NCBI RefSeq assembly: GCF_035046485.1
Contig: NC_085138.1
Location: forward strand, 16,247,329 to 16,311,328
Reading direction: 5' to 3'
DNA length: 64,000 nucleotides
Source of the DNA: Aedes albopictus
Lineage: Eukaryota > Arthropoda > Insecta > Diptera > Culicidae
The notes beneath the pieces are model-generated. The model made no database searches. It was not told the DNA's origin and was given only the letters and a program-made list of their open reading frames with translations. How positions within the stretch are numbered: the first letter of the stretch is position 1; every line of letters starts with the position of its first letter. The position numbers were made by a program, and so were the translations under genes. Of the stretch, positions 32,788 through 42,632 are shown piece after piece.

Positions 32788-33385
32788 CAGTATGCGGCAG
32801 GAAAAAATGCGAAAGTGTTTTTCAACTTCAAACCTCATTTTCGTCCATTTGACATTAACCAATCTATGTTTCAACGTTCCATGATCTATAATAGGCTAGT
32901 TTTCTGAAAAGTTAATTTAAAAAAATCCCATTTTGGTCACTAACCTTTACAGGGCGGCGCCTGAAGATGAAGACAACCAGAATTTTCAAACCGCAGAAAA
33001 TCGCACAGGTCGCTAAATTTCGCATCTGATAAAACAAACATTTTGATTTTCTCTACAATATCCTCAAATATATGTACTTATTTCATCTGGTATGTGAAAC
33101 TACATGACTCTGGATCAGTGTGGTCTGGTTGTTCATCGAATTTGAGCTAATTTTGTTACTGTTATAGTCATTTTGTTTAATGACCATTGGGCGCGCAGTT
33201 TATTGATATCCGTTTATTAGGCCTACATTATCACATGTTAAACATCAAATGTGTTCATTTTTATTTTTCAGTGCTAGAATATAGACATTGACTGATACAC
33301 TGTCATGAAAAAATAGTCATATATATCCCATATTTAGCGTGTAATAGTGCTTTGAACTTTTCGCATTTTTTCCTGCCGCACCCTG
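32788..33385. mobile_element. 598-bp TIR element, TA target site
   Basis: The ends are inverted: CAGTATGCGGCAGGAAAAAA at the left, and at the right the inverse of CAGGGTGCGGCAGGAAAAAA. TA flanks are at 32,786-32,787 and 33,386-33,387. The core is AT-rich without a transposase frame. It fits a non-autonomous Tc1/mariner-type element. Confidence 0.82.
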
Positions 33386-33614
33386 TAGTGTTAAACCCCC
33401 TGAAACACCCCTGTGACCTCCAGGGACCCCCCTATAACCCCCTAGAATACCCTTGAGACTTCCTTAAACGCCTCTGAAACCCCCAGCAACACCCCTAGGA
33501 TCCCTGAAGCGCCCATGAGACCCCTGAAAACTTTCTGAAACGTTTATGAGACCCTCTAAAAGGCCTCTGCAACAATTTGGAACGCCCTTACATTAACTGA
33601 AGCGCCACTGAGAC

Positions 33615-33769
33615 CCCAGTCAACACACGATCGCATATGATGTTAAATAGGATGCAAAAGTGTAGGCGATATACGCACACTTTACACGCTGTTAAATGGA
33701 AGCATGTACGCATATGGCCTCCACTTTAGCATCTTATTCAACATCATATAAGACTTTGTGTTAGCTGGG
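33615..33769. mobile_element. 155-bp foldback MITE, CCCAGTCAACAC ends, 2-bp TSD AC
   Basis: Starts CCCAGTCAACACACGATCGC; the inverted end is CCCAGCTAACACAAAGTC. AC flanks both ends (33,613-33,614 and 33,770-33,771). The middle contains GGCGATATACGCACACTTTA, close to the copies at 10,371 and 42,478, and the length is identical (155 bp). Confidence 0.85.
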
Positions 33770-34454
33770 ACCCCGTTGAACCCTCTGGACCTTCTGGAAT
33801 ACTCCATAAACCCCCGTGAAACTGCCTGGGACTCCCCAAAAAGTCCCAGAGATCTTCTGAAGGCACAAATTTCCAAAATGGAGGAGAACGTGCCTCTGGA
33901 GCCGACCTATTGATCTGAAGGCCACTGGGATCTTCCGGTATCCCCTAAATCCTCTTTAAACGCCCCTGAGATACCCTAAAGTGCCCCTGAGACCCCTAAA
34001 ATCTCCTTGAAACTACTTGAGACCTCCTGAAACAGCCCTGTGACTCTTTGAAACGCCCTCGAGACCCATGGAAGGCCCCTGAAACACCTTTCTGGCCTAA
34101 GAAAGCCTCCAAGAACCACCCTTAGACCCTTGAACCGCTCCTAGGATTCCTTGGATCCCTTTCGAACAACCGGTAATCTCAGAAACACCCCTGAAACCCC
34201 TTGAAATGCTTCTGAGATCTTGAGATCTAATTTATTTCCTGGAATCCTCTGATACACTCTGGAACATCCCTGGAACCTCCTGTAATCCCTTTGAATCGTC
34301 TCTGATGCCCCTTTTTACCTCCCTGAGACTCCCTGAAACATCCCCAAGACTTCCTGAAGCGCCCCTGAGATCCTTGGAACGCCATGAAACTTCCTGAGGC
34401 AACCCTGAGACACACCTTAACGCCCCTGAGACCTGCTGGTATTCCTGGGGCTTT

Positions 34455-34945
34455 AAGACAGAAGGACAAATGGTCGAAGGACAAAAGGTCGAATGGACAA
34501 AAGGTCAAATGGACAAAAGGTCGAAGGGAATATTTCAATCAAAGCTTCATCCTTCTTCTACCCATAGGCTGCTCTTTTAAGGAATATTGTTGTCCACATT
34601 TAATTTCAATGAATAACCTTCCTTTCTATCATTTATGGACATCCTATCTTTTCTATCCTACCTTTCAATAATGTTTTTTTTATTGAAATTATTGAATAAT
34701 TTTGGAATCACTGTTTCTATTATTTTCATCGGAATTTTAGTTGTCGTTTTTCTGTCAAATTTTGATCACTTTTTCATGTCTTCAAATTTGTCTTTTGTCT
34801 ATTTAACCTTTGGTCCTATTCGACCTTTTGTCCATTCGACCTTTTGTCCCATTCAACCTTTTGTCCCATTCGACCTTTTGTCCATTCGACCTTTTGTCCT
34901 TCGACCTTTTGTCCTTAGACCTTATGTCTTTCGACATTTTGCCAT
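34455..34945. mobile_element. ~490-bp element flanked by inverted arrays of a 15-16-bp iteron
   Basis: The left side (34,455-34,530) has four to five copies of a motif like GGTCGAATGGACAAAA. The right side (about 34,800-34,940) has eight or so copies in the opposite orientation (TTTTGTCCATTCGACC). The ~270-bp centre is AT-rich with no gene. Such sub-terminal iterons in inverted orientation are typical of non-autonomous DNA transposons. Exact ends and target duplication are not clear. Confidence 0.65.
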
Positions 34946-35039
34946 AGATTCCTCCTGGGACCCCCTTGAAACTCCCTTGGGATGCTAAGGATTCACCAAG
35001 AAATCCTCACCAAGAATCACCAAGAATTCCTAGGTTATC

Positions 35040-38000
35040 GTCCTTATCTTGGGAACTGGGTTGTTAGATTGGATTTTGGTATTCCTGTGAATTTCATGTA
35101 ATTTAACGCTAAAATTCCTGTTAGTTTTTCTTGATGTGTTATTTGGAATCGTCGATAGAATTTTTTCGATACGTCTGGGATATTCTGGAGTTTTTGTTTA
35201 GAGTTTTTGGATTTTCGATGACATTAATGGGATACTAGTTGAACTTTCTCATAACAATTGTTGAATTCGTTCCAGGATTCTCGAGGTTTTTTATGCGGCT
35301 CATTAGAATTTCACTGTGATTTCATGAATGTTCTTTGCTTTGCTTGGGATAGCATTTACGTTAGGATTCTTGGTGTGTACCTTGAAATTTCTACGATTCT
35401 CCTGAGAATGCTTATTGAGATTTGTGCGATTATTTTTTAAAATTTCTAGGTTATACTCGGATTCCTGGGATTCTTGTTGGTATTACTAAGCTTGTCACTG
35501 CAATTGATGGGGCTTTTGTTGAAATTTTCGAAGTTATCGTTGTGAGTTTTGAAACGCTAAGATTAATAGAGTTATTGATAAAGACACAAGGGTGTTGCTG
35601 AAATTATTGGTATTCTTAGAATTTCTTCTGAATTTCTTTTTATTTTGTCATCACAACTGAGATGTAGGAAGCAAATCCTGAGAATTTAAAAACTGCTGTC
35701 TTTCACTTCGCCAGCAACTGGCAAACAAGTCATCCTTCACACTTTAATACCACACATGCACGCACATGATGATCCACCATAGAAGCATAGCCCATGATGG
35801 TGATGACGAAAATGAGCACAGCTTGAAGTACCCATACATATATAGAACTGCACGCGTGGGACCAGATTAACGTGCACCAAAATTAATTTTGCCTTGATCC
35901 ATCAAAAATTCAATTTTCAAAAGTTTACCCGGCTGTTGTTGTGTGGGTCGAGAGGCTAATAAAATGAAGCTCCAGGATCTACGCGAAGTGGGCGCTTATT
36001 AGTTTAAAAAATAAAAAAAAATGATTTTTTTTAATTCTCAATATTTTGCACATTCAAAATTAGTATTTTCTATATATGTTTGTGAAAATGTGTAAGTTTT
36101 ATAAGTTTCTTAAAATGATGTTAGTTCTATAAATTTCTCAATTCTGACACTGTTAAATTTCAAAGCTAGTAATCACGTCTCTTTTAAGAACAAAGCCATT
36201 ATGCAACGCAAAAAATAGCTTACGCTGTTATGAAAATTAATGAAAATATTTTTCAACCCCACCGGATCACGAGCTTAGAGATTGGCATGGCACACGCACA
36301 CGAACCGGTTCAGAGGGATCACTGGAAAGTTTCGCCCGGGAACTCTCATGTTTTGAAGAGCGATATGTGGCCTGGTGGCCTCGAAAGCGACACCGGCTTC
36401 AACGAGGACGACGACGGACGACCAAATGGCAGTAATGAGACCATGATTTATGCTGCGAAAGCTTGAGTATGAAAGTTTGACGCTACACACTAATAACGAT
36501 GACGACGATGGTAAACGATGCGATGCTATAGAGGGGCTGCCTTCCCAAACTAGGCGCAACCAGGTACACATGTGGAATTAATATCACTCTCGAACCGTGT
36601 GTCGTGGAAAGCATTGGTGCGACACGACACTGGTGACATCGGCGGGCACTTCGTCGAAAAGCCCGGAGATGAAACGGAACGCGTTTGACGATGTTAATCC
36701 ATGAGAGCGTTTCGTACCACCCACGGAGGCTCCTCTGGAAGTGGCTGATTGCTGCTCAAATGAGGCTTATGACACTAATCCTGGATGATGAAAATTACAA
36801 ACTAGAATATGTACGCGTGGTGTTACCGTGCATGCGTCACGTTTGCCTTTAGGGGATGTGATATCACTGGTGAAGAGAGTTGAGTTATAAATCCAGTGGA
36901 CAGTGAACTAACAAAGAAGCTATCGATTCTGTAAAAATAATGAAAATTCCTTGAACTGCACATGTACATATCTGGAGCATGACTGTCATAGCAGTTATAA
37001 GTAGTATGTGATGTGTTAAGCGAAATACAGTCTGAGCATCCATAAGTCAAAATGCCAGATGTGAAACGAAAAAAAAATTATGGAACTGTTTGAAGGTAGA
37101 TTACTTGTAAATATATGAAAGACATGTTAAATACTGGTACGTTTAACTCCAACTATTTTATTATTCTATGACAAGTGTATTTCAAACTCCACTGTAAGGT
37201 CGTATTCAGTGTCTCATACATGATTTGAATAATTTTTCCGAAATCTTGGCAGAAAACCAGTTTTTGGTAAATTTTAAACCTCAGCTCCTCACTGGAGCCA
37301 CCATCTCTGAAGTATTTTTTTTTACAATGTCTAGCAAGGCTAGTTCACAGAAGTTGACATGTTTTAGTTGTGCATCTAGCAGATTTGTATTTTTCAATTT
37401 GCATTGTTTTGATTCACCGGTACGAATGGCCCATACATATTACGCGAATTTCCTAATATGTACAAAAAGCGGTTTAATGAAATCAGTTCGTAAGGGTTTT
37501 ACGAATGAATGTTTTCGATGTAAATCAAAAGGTTTTTGGGAGGCCATAAAACCAAAATATGTACGAAGTTAAATTACTTCTCGTATTCTCCTGAAATCAC
37601 TCAAATAGTTGTTTGGTATGAGATCATCATCGATAACCTTACATTTACATAAAATTACGCAAATATCTTTTTTTTTTTTTTTAAATAGAAATCCCGTACA
37701 TATCATGATAATGTAACTATTGATACTTACTAATCCAATGTCACGAATTTTGTCGCTCAGTTTATTATTTCTCATGTAATATCCGCTCTGATCAAAGTAA
37801 ATTTCCCGTCGCCCTTCAGCCATAAACTATGCGTCAAATATCTTCGGCACATGAACGGAAGCTACACTTTTCCCATAATATTAACTTCCGCCGAATCGCC
37901 GACAGACATCGGACATCAAAGCTCAAACTTTCCGCTGTCCGTATCGATCCTACGGGTATCCGCCATGCTGCCATGAGCCCGAGCGCAAGCTGGTAGGGTA

Positions 38001-38590
38001 CCATCACGTAAAAGCACTTGCCACGACCACCCATCTATCGTCAATGGCGAAAGCGTATAATGAATAAAAATATCCCGTAATTAAAACGAAAAAAAAAAAA
38101 CTTGTAGCGGATGAAATATTCTCGCTTCCTGTCCGCTCGCTCGCCAATATACACGAGGTCACTCGTGTAGTTGATTGAAATTTATCGAATGAGATTTTTC
38201 CACGGCACTTGTGTTCATGGTTGAAAGCTGCTTTGGGAAAGCGATAGTTTTTCTTTTTTGGTACGCCCTTGGTTCCTTCTGCAGGCAGGACTGCGCAGCA
38301 ACAGCAGCAGCAGCAGCAGCTAGAGAGCCAGTTGTGGGTAGTAAGAGCTCACACCGGTTTCCAATCCGATCACGTATCACGGCAATGACACGGACACGGA
38401 CGACGACGTCAGGTAACGCCCAGGCAACTACCCCCGTGACGGGTGCGATGAAAAAGCGGGAAAAATTGCTCCCAAGCTGACCTCCCGCAGTCTCGTTACG
38501 CTCTGAGCTCTGGACGACTGCCTGGTTGGGCCACGGTGGAGTAACTGGTGCGAATTGTTGGTCGAAATTCTAAAATTAAATCAACCCTAG
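35040..38590. other. Intron-like stretch without recognised genes
   Basis: To about 35,690 there is GATTCTTGGGATTC-like low-complexity sequence that may be a very old array. Beyond, the sequence is mostly unique-looking. A CAG-rich microsatellite (GCAACAGCAGCAGCAGCAGC) lies near 38,297-38,322. The short frames at 36,230-36,466 and 37,225-37,572 resemble no family known to me. Probably intron of the dpr gene. Confidence 0.5.
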
Positions 38591-38601
38591 TAGGATGTTG
38601 G

Positions 38602-38877
38602 GCCCATATAGTCGAGGCGGTAAACGCACGGGTATTCAGCATGACCATGCTGAGGGTGACGGGTTCGATTCCCGGTCGGTCCAGGATCTTTTCGTAAAGG
38701 AAATTTCCTTGACTTCCTTGGGCATAGAGTATCTTCGTGCCTGCCACACGATATACACATGCAAAATGGTCATTGGCAGAGGAAGCTCTCAGTTAATAAC
38801 TGTGGAAGTGCTCATAGAACACTAAGCTGAGAAGCAGGCTTTGTCCCAGCGAGGACGTTACGCCAAGAAGAGAGAGA
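38602..38877 (+). mobile_element. tRNA-derived SINE (Feilai-like), full length
   Basis: The head is tRNA-like with an A box (TAGTCGAGGCGG, near 38,610) and a B box (GGTTCGATTCCCGG, near 38,662). Together they form an internal Pol III promoter. The body runs to GTTACGCCAAGAAG and a (GA)n tail. An 11-bp target duplication TAGGATGTTGG flanks it (38,591-38,601 and 38,878-38,888), fixing the length at 276 bp. This is the best SINE copy in the window and the reference for the fragments at 10,547 and 16,083. Confidence 0.9.
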
Positions 38878-38929
38878 TAGGATGTTGGAGTCATTATGAC
38901 CCAGACAGGCACGCTGAACGTACAATTAT

Positions 38930-39510
38930 TTTAGGATTTCATTTAGATATCATTTCCTTTGATATATTCTTTGGGAATTCATCCGGCGTTTTCGTTGTGA
39001 ATTTCTTCGGCCATTGCTTTGGAAATTCCCAAACAATTCCTTTGTAAATACAGAAATCCAATTTACGGAAATTCTCGGAGGGATTCGCAAAGGAAAACCC
39101 AAAGAAATTTCAGAAAAACGACCTGAGGAATTCCCAATGAATGTTCTAGATAAATTTTCATTAAAATCACCAAAGAAGTATCCAAGAAGGATGCAAAACT
39201 TATTCCAATAAAAATTTTCAAAGGAATTCCTGAAAAAAATATGAAAGATTTTTGAAGAACATGGCCAAATAAAATCCCAAAATAATTAGCTGAAATATGT
39301 TACAAAGGCGTCATAGAAATTTTCGTCAAAACTTCCGCAAGCATTTACAAATAAATTGAGAAATGCGGTGAAATTTTCAATGAAAATTTCAAGGAGTTCT
39401 CGGAATTATTATTGAATAAACTACCAAGGACATTATCGAATGCATTCACAAAGGAATTGGCGGAAGGGTTATTGGAGAAAAAAACAAAAGGGTAGCTGAC
39501 TTAACTTAAA
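38930..39510. repeat. Weakly preserved GGAATTCC-type array
   Basis: Phrases such as GGAATTCATCC, GAATTTCTTCGG and AAGGAATTCC suggest an old array similar to 17.9-23.0 kb, with sense changing near 39,050. No gene. Confidence 0.5.
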
Positions 39511-39883
39511 AAAAAACACAGATTAATCCACCTAGTGATGATAGTGCCTTTCTCGTCGAATATGTACTCATGATCTTTACGTCGACATAAGCCGATCCTG
39601 AGAACGCTTATACGCTTTTTAATCTTGCCCAAACTCAACGTTTAGCAGGGTATCAAAAAAGCCACGATTTGATTTATTGATTTACAAAACATTGGTTTTG
39701 TACACTTTCATAATTCCACTATTTGATGTGCCGCATGCATGGGTTTGGTTCAATTCTATGTTTGACCACTTCCGGCGGACACCTGGAACCGATTCCATGA
39801 CACTACTGGTTGTCCCAAATATTGTCTGTGGATATTTTCTTATCAACTGGTTATCAGGCTGCCTAAAAAGCCGAGAATTCATG

Positions 39884-40037
39884 GGGAGCATCCATTAAGT
39901 ATGTCACGCTGAAATTGGGAATTTTCGATGCTCTCCCTCCCCTATTCGTACGGGTTTTTCCTATACTTAATACATTGCTTGTCACACTTTAACAACCCCC
40001 TCTTCCCCAAGAATTGTGATGTACTTAATGGATGGCC
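39884..40037. mobile_element. 154-bp foldback MITE in the 150-bp array, TSD TCATG
   Basis: The left arm has CATCCATTAAGTATGTCAC and the right arm its inverse with ACATCACAA. Terminal bases are GGGAGCATCC and the inverse of GGCCATCC. TCATG lies on both sides (39,879-39,883 and 40,038-40,042). The expected satellite sequence is restored if one TCATG and the insert are removed. Confidence 0.72.
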
Positions 40038-41203
40038 TCATGCATGATTTTGGTTTACTTCTATATTTTACCATTTCCGGCGGGGCACTCGTTACCTGTT
40101 CTTCAACACTACCGGTCTCCCAAATGTGCGTCTGAGACTTTTTGATAACAAACTGATAATTCGGTTATTGAATAAGCCGCGATTTGGTGTGTTGCATGCA
40201 TAGGTTCGGTTCACTTTTATATTTTACCACTTACAAGACACCCAAAATCGGTTCCCGAACAGGGCCTGTTATCCCAAATTTTCTGTGACAATTTTCTTGC
40301 TAACCGTTCATCAGGTTATCGAAAAAACCGCTGTTTGATGTGTCGCATGCATGGGTTTGGTTCACTTTTCTATTTGGACACTTCCGGTGGGACATTCTGA
40401 ACCGGTTCCGGAACACTACCGGTTCAGATATGGTCGGAGACTAGTTTCTTGCTAACCTTTCATTAGGTTATCAACAAATCCGCGCTCTGATGTGTCGTAT
40501 GCATGGGTTTGGTTCACTTTTATATAAGGCCATTTCCGGCGAGACACTCGGAACTGGTTCCGGAATACAACCGGCAGTCTCCTTAATAACCGGCCATCAG
40601 GTTATTGGAAAAGCTGTGATTTGATGTGTCCCATGCATGGGTTTGGTTCACTTTTATATTTGACAACATCCGTCGGCCACCCCCCCGGAACCGGTTCCGG
40701 AATACTCCCGGTTCAGATATGGTCTGATACTGTTTCCTTGCTAACCGTTCATCAGGTTATCGTAAATTTCGCTCATGCATGGGTTTGGTTCTCTTTTATA
40801 TTTGGCCACTTCCGTCGGGACCCCCCAGAACCGGTTCCGGAATACAACCGGTTCAGATATGGTCTGATACTGTTTTCCTGCTAACCGTTCATCAGGTTAT
40901 CGGAAATGCCGATGTTTGATGTGTCGCATGCATGTGTTTGTTTTTTTTTTTTTATTTGGCCACTTCCATCGGGACATCCGGAACCGATTCCTGAACACTA
41001 CCGGTTCAGATATGGTCTGATACTATTTTCCTGCTAACCGTTCATCAGGTTACCGAAAATGCCGCTGTTTGATGTGTCGCGTGAATGAGTTATGTTCAAT
41101 TTTATATTTGGCCACTTCCGGCGGGACACCCAGAACCGGTTCCGGAAAACTACCGGTTCTGGTATGATCTGAGACTATTTTCCTGCTTACCGTTCATCAG
41201 ATG

Positions 41204-41429
41204 TGATTTCGGGTGGCTTTTCAGTCTAGCGTAAAATGAAGACAAGTGCTACTTGTTTAATTCCGACGTTTCGGCTATTGGACTCGGCCTTCCTCAGGGG
41301 ATATAAACTTGCACCGTCCCTCGTATGCTGCTAACGTCAGAATTAAACAAGTAGCACTTGAATTGATTTTACGCTAGACCGAAAAGCCACCCGAAAACAG
41401 TTCATTCTACAGTCGAACCTAATTCAAAA
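41204..41429. mobile_element. 226-bp hairpin element with 12-bp target duplication and hammerhead-like motifs
   Basis: The 12-bp direct repeat GTTCATCAGATG (41,192-41,203 and 41,430-41,441) flanks it, and the satellite unit is continuous across the flanks. Arms 41,207-41,270 and 41,333-41,396 are imperfect inverted repeats (TTTCGGGTGGCTTTTC..., CTAGCGTAAAAT, AAGTGCTACTTGTTTAATTC). The loop, read on the minus strand, has CTGAGGA, then a GGC...GCC stem, then GAAACGTC. A 33-bp tail ending ATTCAAAA lies outside the arms. The 12-bp duplication and A-rich 3' end suggest insertion by LINE machinery rather than by a transposase. Confidence 0.75.
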
Positions 41430-42009
41430 GTTCATCAGATGATCGAAAATGCCGTGGTTTGATGTGTCGCAAGCATGGGTTTGTTCAATTTTTTTTGCCC
41501 TCCGCGTGTCAGTCCTTCATTTTTTATTTATTTGCTGCTACATTTGAGAGCAAGTGCTTCCCCTTTTCTTCAAGATGAATGTTGAAGGCGCGTTTTACAA
41601 CGTTAAAAATATTTAAAATGCGAATAGATTTTATAGAATATTTAAAAGCAGTTTTGAGAAGGGGCGTGATAAAATCGGAACAATACTGTATTGCTTATCA
41701 GCTTTGTTTTAGATAGGACGAAAATAGGAGCACTTTGCTTAGGATGGTTTCCGGTCCTCTATATAAAAAACTGACAAAAACTGGTAGCCACTAGAAAAAA
41801 AAAATCCTGGATACGCCGATAATGTAGGAATATCTATTTGGTCTTCCGGCGTTAGAACTAGAGGCAATCTTCTCAGGTGTGTTTCGAGACTGAGTTATCA
41901 ATAAAATTTACCGATAGGAGTTCCAACGTGTCGGTCAACTTTCCATTTGCGATCATTCCAATACCGCTCAACGGAAGCGCTTTAACCCTCCTTCGGCAAT
42001 AGGGCCATT

Positions 42010-42225
42010 TTTGTGCGGCTCCGTGGTCATGCGGATAGGGTCACCAAGCTCTTAGTCGCATCGTGCTGAGGAGCACGGGTTCGATTCCCGCCGCAGCTGT
42101 CAGGAAAAGTTTTCGGCTGTGCCACTGGGCGTTGCATGCTTGTCCGTTGTCTAGTGTCGTACTTCCTTCAAAGAGCGGAAAGCTCACTGGAAGCATTGAA
42201 CGTGTCCGTGTCTTTTTTTTAAAGG
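42010..42225 (+). mobile_element. tRNA-derived SINE, second family
   Basis: The head, about 42,015-42,097, looks like a tRNA (GGCTCCGTGGTCATGCGG, GGTTCGATTCCCGCC). It ends in a T-rich run (42,212-42,220). The body differs from the Feilai-like copies. The flanks (GCGCTTTAACCCTCC on the left and the inverse of AGTGCTTTAACCTTCC on the right) are inverted rather than direct repeats, so the insertion lies in another palindromic sequence or the ends are misjudged. Confidence 0.7.
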
Positions 42226-42477
42226 AAGGTTAAAGCACTGTAGGTAGTGGTTTTGGGATTTTCTCTATCAAGTCCTCCAAAAGAATCTTCGCATGTTCCT
42301 CCAAGAATTCCTCAAGGAGTTCCATTGGGATGCGGTAATGATGAAGTTTGCTCCGCGGCTTAATGTAGAAGTTGCTCTGAGAAACTCTGCAGTGAAACCT
42401 CCACGATTTCTTCCGGGAGTCTCCTCATGAATTCCTGTGAGAGCTCCCACAGAAAGTGCTCCGGGATAACTACTTTA

Positions 42478-42632
42478 CCCAGTCAACCAGTGATCGTTTA
42501 AGATGTTGCATAAGATGATAGAGTGGAGGCGATATGCGTACATTTTACATGCGCCTAAATGGACACATACACGCACATGGTCTCCACTTTATCATTTTAT
42601 ACAACATCTTATACGATTACTGATTGTCTGGG
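42478..42632. mobile_element. 155-bp foldback MITE, CCCAGTCAACC ends, 2-bp TSD TA
   Basis: Starts CCCAGTCAACCAGTGATCG and ends with the inverse of CCCAGACAATCAGTAATCG. Flanks are TA (42,476-42,477 and 42,633-42,634). Arms share TTTAAGATGTTGCATAAGAT with its inverse. Same length and body as the copy at 10,371. Confidence 0.87.

Larger units (their letters stand above)
33388..35030. repeat. Degenerate CCTGAAACCCC-type array, continuing around two insertions
   Basis: Top-strand phrases such as CCCCTGAAACACCCCTGTGAC and CTTGAGACTTCC run from 33,395 to 34,450 and resume briefly at 34,950-35,030. The array is interrupted by the MITE at 33,615-33,769 and the iteron-flanked element at 34,455-34,945. 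Sense is opposite to the piece left of the TIR element at 32,788. Frames in the block are artefacts. Confidence 0.7.
39660..41510. repeat. Tandem repeat of about ten ~150-bp units
   Basis: Each unit has a GCATGCATGGGTTTGGTTCA box (near 39,729, 40,031, 40,192, 40,345, 40,494, 40,628, 40,774, 40,924, 41,078 and 41,464). A TTTGGCCACTTCCGGCGGGA box, an ACCGGTTCCGGAA box and CTAACCGTTCATCAGGTTATC follow. Spacing is about 135-160 bp where uninterrupted. Two units carry foldback insertions (39,884-40,037 and 41,204-41,429), which stretch the spacing there. Confidence 0.85.

Noticed and set aside
37225..37572. 115-codon plus-strand frame with several cysteines
   Set aside because: Composition is AT-driven, no domain pattern fits, and there is no splice or transposon context. 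A chance frame is more likely.
38211..38480. Small frame with Ala run near a CAG microsatellite
   Set aside because: No similarity to a known protein, and the Ala run comes from the microsatellite. Not enough to call a gene.
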